From positions 1-58,864 of the forward strand of contig CACIUF010000003.1 of NCBI GenBank assembly GCA_902589765.1: 58,864 nt of DNA. The letters run 5' to 3'. The notes under the pieces are model-generated. The model was not told where the DNA came from. It did not search any database and saw only the letters and a program-made list of their open reading frames with translations. Origin of the DNA: an uncultured Pelagibacteraceae bacterium (GTDB lineage Bacteria > Pseudomonadota > Alphaproteobacteria > Pelagibacterales > Pelagibacteraceae). The translations under genes and the position numbers were made by a program. Of the stretch, positions 26,712 to 34,686 are shown one piece after another; within the stretch, counting starts at the first letter, position 1; the number at the start of each line of letters is the position of its first letter.

Positions 26712-27607
26712 GTAAATCTATTTTAATCGCTGGTGGGACAGGATTTATAGGGTTTCATTTAGCAAAAAAATGTCTAAGTTTAAATTGGTCTGTAACAAGT
26801 TTGTCAACTAATAAACCAAAAAAAAATAGAAAACTCAAAAAAGTTAATTACAAAATTTGTGATGTGTCTAATTATAATCAAATAAATAAAAAAATTAAGC
26901 CTGATTATGATTATGTTGTTAACTTAGCAGGATATGTAGATCATACTAATAAGCCAAAAACTATGAAAAGTCATTATATTGGATGCAAAAATTTATCAAA
27001 TTTTTTTTTAAATTCAAAAATTAAAAAATTTGTGCAAATTGGATCATGTATTGAGTATGGAAAGATTGAGTCACCTCAAAAAGAAATTAAGCAAAATAAA
27101 AAGACTTTTTCAATTTATGGAAAAGCTAAATTATTAAGTACTATATTTTTGCAAAACTTTTACAAAAAATACAATTTTCCAGTAACAATTCTTAGATTGT
27201 ACCTAGTTTATGGACCCTTCCAAGATACAAATAGGGTGATACCAGTTACAATAATTAACGCTTTAAAAAACAAAAGTTTCAATTGTTCAAATGGCCAACA
27301 ACTTAGAGATTTTACTTATATTGATGATATTATAAGTGCAATAATAAAAACTTTAAAGAATTTAAAATCTTCTGGGGAAATAATAAATATTGGATCTGGT
27401 AAACCTATTGCAATAAAAAAAGTTATAATTAAAATTTGTAGGTTACTCAATTCTGGAAAACCTCTTTTCGGTAAAATTGATTTAAGAAAAGATGAAATGA
27501 TGAAACTTTACCCAAATATAAATAAAGCAAAAAAAATTCTTAGATGGAATTCTCGTACTCCATTGGAAGTAGGATTAAGAAAAACTATCAAATTTTTCAG
27601 TAAATGA
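26708..27607 (+). CDS. CDP-sugar reductase/epimerase-like SDR, copy 2
   Basis: This extended SDR of 299 residues, paralogous to the gene at 17879, has GGTGFIGFHLAKK, VVNLAGYVDH, QIGSCIEYG, YGKAKLLST as Tyr/Lys, RLYLVYGPFQ and RDFTYIDDII. The TTG start at 26708 overlaps the rfbF stop. Directly following rfbG-rfbF, it probably completes a CDP-6-deoxyhexose by 4-keto reduction, as abequose/paratose-synthase-like or CDP-6-deoxy-hexulose reductases do. The stereochemistry of the product cannot be read from sequence. Confidence 0.8.
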   Translation: MSKSILIAGGTGFIGFHLAKKCLSLNWSVTSLSTNKPKKNRKLKKVNYKICDVSNYNQINKKIKPDYDYVVNLAGYVDHTNKPKTMKSHYIGCKNLSNFFLNSKIKKFVQIGSCIEYGKIESPQKEIKQNKKTFSIYGKAKLLSTIFLQNFYKKYNFPVTILRLYLVYGPFQDTNRVIPVTIINALKNKSFNCSNGQQLRDFTYIDDIISAIIKTLKNLKSSGEIINIGSGKPIAIKKVIIKICRLLNSGKPLFGKIDLRKDEMMKLYPNINKAKKILRWNSRTPLEVGLRKTIKFFSK

Positions 27608-28491
27608 AAAAAATAAGTGTAATTGTAAATTGTTTTAATGGAGAAAAATATTTAGAAAAATGTTTGAAAAGTATAATTAATCAAAAGTATTCAAATTTTG
27701 AGATAATTTTTTTCGATAATTTATCAACAGATAATAGTAAAGATATCGTTAAAAATATTAAGGATGATAGAATTCGATTATTTTCAAGTCAAAAAAAATT
27801 ACCTCTCTATGAAGCAAGAAATGAAGCTATAAATAAATCCTCAGGAGATTTAATTGCTTTTTTAGATGTTGATGACTGGTGGGATCCAGATTACCTCAAT
27901 AGTCGAGAAAAAGATTTTGATAACACTCAATATCAAATTTTTTATAATAATGCTTTTATGTTTTATGAAAAAAATGGAAAATATAAAAAATATAAGAATT
28001 ATATTTTACCAAATGGAAAAATATATAACGATCTTGCTAAAGATTATTCAATTATAATAAGTGGTTTAATTATTCGTCGAGATGTTTTTGATATAATTGG
28101 AAAATTTAATTCTAAATTTAATATAATTGGAGATTTTGATTTAATTATGAGGGCATCAAGATCTTTTAATTTTCACGCATTTGATACACCTTTGATTTAT
28201 TACAGAATTCATCAAAATAACTTTTCTAAAGAAAATACAAATATTTTTTTTGAGGAATATCTCTACTGGTATCAAAGCCAACTAAACTCAGAAAATGCGG
28301 ATTTTAGAAAAAATAAAACGTTTTTTAAAAATAGGTTACTCTTTCTTGAAATAAACCATTTACTCTTAAATAAAAAAAAAAATTTTTTTTTAATAAAGAA
28401 AATATTTGAATATCCTAATACAATTCAAATGCTAAAATTTATTATTGGTTTTATGCTTCCAAAAAAAATCATCAAGTTATTAAAAAAATGA
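27604..28491 (+). CDS. Glycosyltransferase family 2
   Basis: This 295-residue GT-A enzyme has ISVIVNCFNGEKYL at the N-terminus, FFDNLSTDNS and FLDVDDWWDPDYL with the DxDD metal site at about residue 90. FNIIGDFDLIMRA later corresponds to the acceptor/base region. It is of the type that extends O-antigen or capsule repeats in the cytoplasm. It overlaps the CDP-sugar reductase by 4 bases and may transfer that sugar. Confidence 0.87.
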   Translation: MKKISVIVNCFNGEKYLEKCLKSIINQKYSNFEIIFFDNLSTDNSKDIVKNIKDDRIRLFSSQKKLPLYEARNEAINKSSGDLIAFLDVDDWWDPDYLNSREKDFDNTQYQIFYNNAFMFYEKNGKYKKYKNYILPNGKIYNDLAKDYSIIISGLIIRRDVFDIIGKFNSKFNIIGDFDLIMRASRSFNFHAFDTPLIYYRIHQNNFSKENTNIFFEEYLYWYQSQLNSENADFRKNKTFFKNRLLFLEINHLLLNKKKNFFLIKKIFEYPNTIQMLKFIIGFMLPKKIIKLLKK

Positions 28492-28526
28492 TTAAAGAGT
28501 ATTATTGTAAACTAAAGAAATTTTAG

Positions 28527-29828
28527 ATGATAGATTCAATTAAAAACAATTTTTTTTTATATTTGCTATTTCTTACACCCTTTATGTTAATTCCTGGAAT
28601 TGCTGTCATTGAGTTATCTGTATTATTTTTAACTTTATTTTTTTTTTACAAGAACAGAGATATAGATTATTTTAAAGATTTTAAGTTTTTATTTTTGATA
28701 TTATTTTCGTTCTATGTTGCTGTAAATGCATTTTTCCAAATAGATGATAATCTAAGATTTTCTTCATATGTATTTTTTAGATTTTGTTTACTCTCTTTAT
28801 CTATTTATTTTATATTAGATTTTTACAAAGATACTTCTGATAAAGATAAAAGAAATATTTTACTTTTAATTTTGGGGCTAAGTACTTTAATTTTTATTGA
28901 TAGTTATTTACAGTTTTTGAGTGGAAAAAATATATTTGGAATTGAAATTGTAGAAGCAACAATAACAAGCATTTTTGGCTTTGAGCAAATATTAGGCTCT
29001 TTTCTTATAAAATTGTTACCTTTTATTCTTTTTCTATTTTTCTACTCAAATATAAAAATAAACAAATATTTTCTTTTTTTAATATTTTTTCTTGGTTTTT
29101 ACTTCAGTGTCATTTTTATTGCTGGCGCACGAACACCCTTTTTTTTAATGTTAATATTTATTTTATTAGTAATTACATTGGTAAAAGAATTGAGAAATAT
29201 TTTTTATTTAAGCTCATTTTTTTTGATTATATTTATCCTTGTTGTGCATACATTTGAATTTGGAAAATTTAAACCAGGAAATAAAATATTCATCAAGACT
29301 TTTAATCAAATTACAAATAATTCTTTTTTAAATAAAACAGAACAAGTTCTTGAAGAAAAAAAAGATAAAAAAAAAAAGGAATTGAAAAAAGAAATTAAGA
29401 TTTTTTCATCTAATCATGAAGGACATTATATTCTTTCTTACGAATTATTTAAAAAAGATCCTGTTTGGGGAATAGGTCCAAAAGGTTTTAGACATTACTG
29501 TAGAAGTGTAGACTATAATCCTCCAAAAGGAGTGTGCTCAACTCATCCTCATAACTTTTTAATACAAATTATTTTAGAGACGGGTTTGATAGGCTTAATA
29601 TTTTATTTATTTGGTTTGATTTTTGTAATTTTTAAATTACTCAAAGTATATAATATAAATAATCCTGTTGTTAAAAAGAATTGCTTTTTAATAATTTCTG
29701 TAGGTTTAATTGTGAATTTTTTTCCTTTTGTTCCTAATGGAAACTTTTTTAATAATTGGATATCTATTACAAATTATTTTTATATTGGATTCTACATGTT
29801 CTCATATAAACAAGTTTTTAATTCATGA
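28527..29828 (+). CDS. O-antigen ligase/polymerase family membrane protein (WaaL/Wzy)
   Basis: The 433-residue protein has about ten to eleven hydrophobic segments and a large periplasmic loop (roughly residues 255-345). The loop contains a charged Glu/Lys helix, GPKGFRHYC and STHPHNFLIQIILETGLIG. The HPHN motif before a helix is the hallmark of the Wzy_C/WaaL family, which ligates undecaprenyl-linked glycan to lipid A core or polymerises repeats. It acts in the inner membrane facing the periplasm. Its end overlaps the WecA-like gene by 4 bases. Confidence 0.85.
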   Translation: MIDSIKNNFFLYLLFLTPFMLIPGIAVIELSVLFLTLFFFYKNRDIDYFKDFKFLFLILFSFYVAVNAFFQIDDNLRFSSYVFFRFCLLSLSIYFILDFYKDTSDKDKRNILLLILGLSTLIFIDSYLQFLSGKNIFGIEIVEATITSIFGFEQILGSFLIKLLPFILFLFFYSNIKINKYFLFLIFFLGFYFSVIFIAGARTPFFLMLIFILLVITLVKELRNIFYLSSFFLIIFILVVHTFEFGKFKPGNKIFIKTFNQITNNSFLNKTEQVLEEKKDKKKKELKKEIKIFSSNHEGHYILSYELFKKDPVWGIGPKGFRHYCRSVDYNPPKGVCSTHPHNFLIQIILETGLIGLIFYLFGLIFVIFKLLKVYNINNPVVKKNCFLIISVGLIVNFFPFVPNGNFFNNWISITNYFYIGFYMFSYKQVFNS

Positions 29829-30829
29829 TATTTATTTTTTTTTTACTAATATTGAATTTAATAATTTTAATAAATCTCAAGAAAATTTCCAAAATATTAA
29901 ATATTTATGATCATCCAGATGGAAAATTAAAAATCCACAAAGCAAAGGTACCTTTAATTGGTGGTTTAATTTTGATATTAAATTTCTCAACCATATTTTT
30001 TTATCAAATTTTTTTTCAAGAGAGATTCTTATCGCTCAATATAAATTATTTTAATAATTTAGAGTTATTTTCAATTTTGATTTTAATTTATAGTTACTTT
30101 TTTTTGGGTCTTTATGATGATAAATTTTATTTATCTCCTTTTAAAAAATTATTAATTTCAATATTAATTATATTTATAGTAATTTTTTTTAATGAAAATT
30201 TAATCATCTCAAATTTTAGTTTATCTTTTTTAGAAAAAAGAATTTTTTTGGGAAACGCATCAATTTTTTTTACAATCTTTTCTATTTTAATTTTAATTAA
30301 TGCATTAAATTTCTATGATGGCATCAATGGTCAATCATGTTTGATTTTTTTATTTTTTTTTTCCTATTTACTTATTAAAAGTGATGTAAATTTTTTTTAT
30401 TTAATTTGTATTATATTAATTTTGATGGTTATGATTCTTAATTTTAAAAATTTACTTTTTTTAGGTGATAGTGGAATTTATTTGTTAACTATTATTTTAT
30501 CAATATCCTTAATTTATGAATACAACGTTCAAAAAAATATTATTTATGCAGACGAAATTTTTTTCTTATTGTTATTCCCTGGTGTTGATTTGTTGAGACT
30601 AACAATCACTAGATCTTTAAATTCAAAAAATCCATTTTTGGGTGATAGAAATCATATTCATCACCTTTTGATAAATAGATTCTCTTTATTATTTTCTAAT
30701 ATAATCCTGATTTCTCTTACTATTTTACCAATTCTTTTATTTATAATTTTTAGACTGAACTCTTTTTTAATTTTTTCTTTATTCATTATAATTTACACTA
30801 TTTTTATTAAATTTTTAAAAATCAAATGA
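29825..30829 (+). CDS. WecA/MraY-type polyprenyl-phosphate sugar-1-phosphate transferase (GT4)
   Basis: This initiating transferase places a sugar-1-phosphate on undecaprenyl phosphate at the inner membrane. The 334 residues have about ten membrane segments and the family motifs HKAKVPLIGGLIL, GLYDDKF (Asp pair), NALNFYDGINGQ, LLFLGDSGIYLL and FLGDRNHIHHLL, the last being the His motif of the WecA group. It is the candidate first step of glycan assembly in this island and sits next to the ligase gene. Confidence 0.9.
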   Translation: MIFIFFLLILNLIILINLKKISKILNIYDHPDGKLKIHKAKVPLIGGLILILNFSTIFFYQIFFQERFLSLNINYFNNLELFSILILIYSYFFLGLYDDKFYLSPFKKLLISILIIFIVIFFNENLIISNFSLSFLEKRIFLGNASIFFTIFSILILINALNFYDGINGQSCLIFLFFFSYLLIKSDVNFFYLICIILILMVMILNFKNLLFLGDSGIYLLTIILSISLIYEYNVQKNIIYADEIFFLLLFPGVDLLRLTITRSLNSKNPFLGDRNHIHHLLINRFSLLFSNIILISLTILPILLFIIFRLNSFLIFSLFIIIYTIFIKFLKIK

Positions 30830-30842
30830 GAAATATTTTATT

Positions 30843-31853
30843 ATGATTAAAAATAAAAAAATTTTGATTGTTGGTGCTGGTGGCTTTATAGGTGGTCATT
30901 TAGTTAAAAGATTGTTAAGAGATGATAATTCTATTGTAGCAGTAGATATTAAACCAAAAGAATATTGGTTTCAGGATTACGATAATGTAAAAAATTATTA
31001 CTCGATGGATATGAAAGAGATTAATAATTGTAGAAAAGTTACAAAAAACATTGACTATGTTTTTAATATGGCATGCAACATGGGAGGTATGGGTTTTATA
31101 GAAAATAATAAAGCTGAATGTATGCAATCTGTTTTAATAAACACAAATTTACTTATTGCTTGCAAAGAAAACAAAATTCAAAGATATTTTTTTTCCTCAA
31201 GTGCTTGTGCATACAATAAAACTAAACAGCAAGATGTATTTATTGATGGATTAAAAGAAAACGATGCTTATCCAGCAGATCCAGAAGACGGTTATGGTTG
31301 GGAAAAATTGTTTAGTGAACGTATGTGTAGACATTTTATGGAGGATTATGGAATTGAGGTGAGGATTGCAAGATATCATAACATATACGGTCCCTATGGA
31401 ACTTATGATGGTGGTAGAGAAAAAGCCCCAGCAGCTTTATGTAGAAAGATTATTTATGCAAAAAAAAATGATCACGATGAAATTGAAGTTTGGGGGGATG
31501 GAAAACAAACAAGAAGTTTCTTATTCATCGATGATTGTGTTGAGGGAACTTTAAGATTATTCGAATCCGACTACTCTGAGCCTGTTAACATAGGTAGTGA
31601 TGAACAAGTATCAATCAACCAAATGATAGATTTAATTGAGGATATTTCAAATATAAAAAAACTAAAACGGGATTATCAGTTAGATAAACCAAAAGGAGTA
31701 AGAGGTAGATCTAGTAATAATGAACTTGTAAAAAAAGTTTTAAATTGGAGTTATAAAATAAAATTAAAAGATGGCCTAAAGAGAACTTATGATTGGATGA
31801 ATATTGAAATTAATAAACATGGTTCAAACATAAGTAGATTTACGAAATCTTAA
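30843..31853 (+). CDS. GDP-mannose 3,5-epimerase-like protein
   Basis: The 336-residue extended SDR converts GDP-D-mannose to GDP-L-galactose/gulose in its best-known (plant) relatives. It has VGAGGFIGGHL, NMACNMGGMGFIENN, SSSACAYN, EDGYGWEKLFSERM with the catalytic Tyr/Lys, RYHNIYGPYGTYDGGREKAP and WGDGKQTRSFLFIDD. The MACNMGGMG and YGPYGTYDGGREKAP segments are characteristic. GDP-mannose is also the substrate of the gmd gene at 32713. It starts 13 bases after the WecA-like gene. Confidence 0.85.
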   Translation: MIKNKKILIVGAGGFIGGHLVKRLLRDDNSIVAVDIKPKEYWFQDYDNVKNYYSMDMKEINNCRKVTKNIDYVFNMACNMGGMGFIENNKAECMQSVLINTNLLIACKENKIQRYFFSSSACAYNKTKQQDVFIDGLKENDAYPADPEDGYGWEKLFSERMCRHFMEDYGIEVRIARYHNIYGPYGTYDGGREKAPAALCRKIIYAKKNDHDEIEVWGDGKQTRSFLFIDDCVEGTLRLFESDYSEPVNIGSDEQVSINQMIDLIEDISNIKKLKRDYQLDKPKGVRGRSSNNELVKKVLNWSYKIKLKDGLKRTYDWMNIEINKHGSNISRFTKS

Positions 31854-31910
31854 ATATTTTTCAATTTAAAATTTATTATTGGTCTGATATTTTTGAATAA
31901 TTGATGAGAA

Positions 31911-32642
31911 ATGATTAAAAAAATAATTTTTAAAAACATCAAATTTTACAATATTAATACTAAAAATTTTGATAAATTTATTATCAGAAAAGGGCTGTTT
32001 GTTTTTCCTGCAGGCCCTGCATTAGCATCTATTGAGGAGTCGAGTAAATATTACAATTCCCTAAGAAAAGCTGACTATGCTTTTTTTGATAGTGGTTTTT
32101 TTGTATTATTATTAAAAGTCTTTAAAAACATAAGTGTATCAAAGTTTTCAGGTTATAAATTTTTAAATTTATTTTTTGATTATCTAAAAAAAAATAAAAA
32201 AAAATCAGTTTTTTGTATTGATCCAAATATTAAATTTTCAAAATCTAATAAGAATTTATTAAAAAGTTTTGGTGTAGAAAAAATACATAATTACCTTGCG
32301 CCTAAATATGATACAAAAAATATATCAGACAAAAAACTTTTGATAAAAATTCAAAAAGCTAAACCTGATTTTATACTCACAAACATAGGTGGGGGAAAAC
32401 AAGAAATTTTAGGACTATATTTGAAAAAAAATTTAAAGATTAAAAGCACAATACTATGCACTGGTGCAGCTATTTCTTTTTTCACAAAAGATCAAGCACC
32501 TATAAATATTTTGATAGATCAATTATATCTTGGATGGTTCGTAAGGTTGATATTTAATCCTTTGATTTTTTTAAAAAGGTATTTTCATAGTCTTAAATTA
32601 GTTCCAATGGTGATTTATAACAAAATTGTAATTATTAACTAA
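31911..32642 (+). CDS. WecG/TagA/CpsF-family glycosyltransferase (GT26)
   Basis: The 243-residue protein shows GPALASIEESSKYYNSL, KADYAFFDSGFFVLLL (with the family's Asp), a Gly-rich LTNIGGGKQEILGLY and LCTGAAISFFTKDQAP, as in enzymes adding the second sugar to undecaprenyl-linked primers, such as ManNAcA in enterobacterial common antigen. It likely acts after the WecA-like enzyme. It is flanked by 57- and 70-base gaps, so it may be expressed separately from its neighbours. Confidence 0.82.
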   Translation: MIKKIIFKNIKFYNINTKNFDKFIIRKGLFVFPAGPALASIEESSKYYNSLRKADYAFFDSGFFVLLLKVFKNISVSKFSGYKFLNLFFDYLKKNKKKSVFCIDPNIKFSKSNKNLLKSFGVEKIHNYLAPKYDTKNISDKKLLIKIQKAKPDFILTNIGGGKQEILGLYLKKNLKIKSTILCTGAAISFFTKDQAPINILIDQLYLGWFVRLIFNPLIFLKRYFHSLKLVPMVIYNKIVIIN

Positions 32643-32659
32643 ATTCTAGAATTAGGGTC

Positions 32660-32688
32660 TTGACTATACTATATACTTACAATTAATT
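32660..32688 (+). promoter_or_regulatory. Candidate promoter upstream of gmd
   Basis: TTGACT (32660-32665) is followed after 17 bases by TTAATT (32683-32688), 24 bases before the gmd start, in a 70-base gap. The -35 is good; the -10 is weak. Confidence 0.3.
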
Positions 32689-32712
32689 TTAATTATTAAT
32701 AAATAGATTTAA

Positions 32713-33756
32713 ATGAAAAAAACAGCATTGATATTTGGAGTCACTGGTCAAGACGGTGCTTATTTATCAAAATTTTTATTAAAAAAGAGATATAAAGTTT
32801 ATGGAGTAAAAAGACGATCCTCAATAATTAATACCCAAAGAATAGATGATATCTATAAGGACATAAATTATAAATCGAATTTTAAAATTTTTTATGGTGA
32901 TTTGACTGATGCATCATCAATATTGAACTTAATCAAAAATGTAAAACCAAATGAAATATATAATCTCGCTGCACAATCCCATGTAAAGGTTTCTTTTGAG
33001 GTTCCAGAATATTCTGCCGAAGTGAATGGCCTTGGCACTCTAAGAATATTAGAGGCAATAAGAAGTTTAAATTTAGAAAAAAAAATAAAATTTTATCAAG
33101 CTGGTACATCGGAAATGTTTGGTAGAACTAAAGGTAAATTTCAAAATGAAAAAACACCTTTTCATCCTGTAAGTCCATACGGGGTTTCAAAATGTTTTGC
33201 TCATTGGATTACAAAAAATTATAGAGAGGCATATGGTATTTTCGCTTGTAATGGTATTTTATTTAATCACGAAAGCCCTATTAGAGGAGAAACATTTGTA
33301 ACAAAAAAAATTATTCAAGCTTTAGTAAAAATCAAAAAGGGCAATCAAAAAAAACTTTTTTTAGGAAACTTATATTCAAAAAGAGATTGGGGTCATGCAA
33401 AAGACTATGTTGAGGCAATGTGGAAAATGTTACAACAAAATAAACCCAATGATTATGTAATTGGAACTGGTAAAACCTTTACAATTAAAGATTTTGTTAA
33501 TAGAGCTGCGAAGAAAATTGGATTTAAACTAGAATGGATTGGAAAAGGTATTAATGAAAAAGGGGTTAATACGGAAAATAAAAAAGTTATTGTTGAATGT
33601 AGAAAGAGATATTTTAGGCCATTAGAAGTTGACTACTTAAAAGGAAATGCATCAAAAGCTAAAAAATTACTTAATTGGTATCCAAAAATGACAATAGATG
33701 ATCTTATTGAAGAAATGGTTGTGTACGAAGAAGAAAATAATAATGATAAATATTAA
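32713..33756 (+). CDS. gmd: GDP-mannose 4,6-dehydratase
   Basis: It catalyses the first step from GDP-mannose to GDP-L-fucose and other 6-deoxyhexoses, forming GDP-4-keto-6-deoxymannose with NADP. Signatures across the 347 residues are GVTGQDGAYLSKFLL, VYGVKRRSS, NLAAQSHVKVSFE, QAGTSEMFG, the catalytic SPYGVSKCFAHW, LFNHESPIRGETFVTKKI and KRDWGHAKDYV. The length is normal. The next gene encodes the following enzyme of the same pathway and overlaps by 14 bases. Confidence 0.95.
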   Translation: MKKTALIFGVTGQDGAYLSKFLLKKRYKVYGVKRRSSIINTQRIDDIYKDINYKSNFKIFYGDLTDASSILNLIKNVKPNEIYNLAAQSHVKVSFEVPEYSAEVNGLGTLRILEAIRSLNLEKKIKFYQAGTSEMFGRTKGKFQNEKTPFHPVSPYGVSKCFAHWITKNYREAYGIFACNGILFNHESPIRGETFVTKKIIQALVKIKKGNQKKLFLGNLYSKRDWGHAKDYVEAMWKMLQQNKPNDYVIGTGKTFTIKDFVNRAAKKIGFKLEWIGKGINEKGVNTENKKVIVECRKRYFRPLEVDYLKGNASKAKKLLNWYPKMTIDDLIEEMVVYEEENNNDKY

Positions 33757-34681
33757 TAGTAAAATATTTATTGCTGGTCACAACGGAATGCTTGGGTCGG
33801 CTATATTAAGAGTATTAAAAAAAAAGGGTTATAAAAAATTAATTACAATTAATAAGAAAAAATTAGATCTTAGAGACCAAATAGGTGTAAAAAAATTTTT
33901 TAAAAAAAAAAAACCTCATGCAGTTATTATTGCGGCTGCAAAAGTTGGTGGCATTAAAGCTAATATTAAATATCCAGCAAATTTTTTAAGTGATAATTTG
34001 GAAATTCAAACAAACTTAATTTCTTCGAGTCATCTTTATAAGGTTAAAAAATTAATTTTATTCGGTTCCAGCTGTATCTATCCAAAAAATTTAAAAAAAC
34101 CAATTAAGGAAAGCCAAATTATGACTGGTAAATTAGAGGAAACTAATGAAAGTTATGCAATAGCTAAAATAGCAGGAATTAAAATGATCGAGTCTTTTAA
34201 TAAACAATACAAAACAGACTATATTTGTTTAATGCCGTGTAATTTGTTTGGTCCTAATGACAATTATAATTTAGAAAACTCACATTTTTTACCAGCTATA
34301 ATAAAAAAGATCCATCTTGCTAGTGAAAAAAAAGGTAAGAAAATTGTTAAATTATGGGGGACTGGTAAACCTTTAAGAGAGATTTTGTACGTTGATGAGT
34401 TAGCTGATGCTTGTGAATTTTTTTTGAAAAAAAAGATTAAAAAACCCTTAGTGAATATTGGTTCACCAGTGGAAATGACTATTAAAGATTATGCTAAATA
34501 TATTAGAAGTAAAATTGATCCAAATGTTATACTAAAATTCGACAACAATAAAAAATTAGATGGTGTAAAAAGAAAAAAATTAAATACTTCATTGGCGAAT
34601 CTATATGGGTGGAGATCAAAGATGAATTTTTCAAAAGCTCTTGATTATATAATTGAGGATTTTAAGAGATCTCATAAGTAA
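33743..34681 (+). CDS. fcl: GDP-L-fucose synthase
   Basis: This bifunctional 3,5-epimerase/4-reductase turns the Gmd product into GDP-L-fucose with NADPH. I chose the ATG at 33743, which places the cofactor motif FIAGHNGMLGSAI at residue 8 and gives 312 residues, the family length; an upstream in-frame ATG at 33698 only reads through gmd sequence. Other motifs are GSSCIYPKNLKKPI, ESYAIAKIAGIKM with Tyr/Lys, and MPCNLFGPNDNYNLENSHFLPA. A 12-A run (33902-33913) lies inside the gene. Confidence 0.94.
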   Translation: MININSKIFIAGHNGMLGSAILRVLKKKGYKKLITINKKKLDLRDQIGVKKFFKKKKPHAVIIAAAKVGGIKANIKYPANFLSDNLEIQTNLISSSHLYKVKKLILFGSSCIYPKNLKKPIKESQIMTGKLEETNESYAIAKIAGIKMIESFNKQYKTDYICLMPCNLFGPNDNYNLENSHFLPAIIKKIHLASEKKGKKIVKLWGTGKPLREILYVDELADACEFFLKKKIKKPLVNIGSPVEMTIKDYAKYIRSKIDPNVILKFDNNKKLDGVKRKKLNTSLANLYGWRSKMNFSKALDYIIEDFKRSHK

Positions 34682-34686
34682 AATTT

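Noticed and set aside
33698-33742. Longer start for GDP-fucose synthase
   Set aside because: It would add residues read from the gmd tail; family length and the position of the cofactor motif favour 33743.
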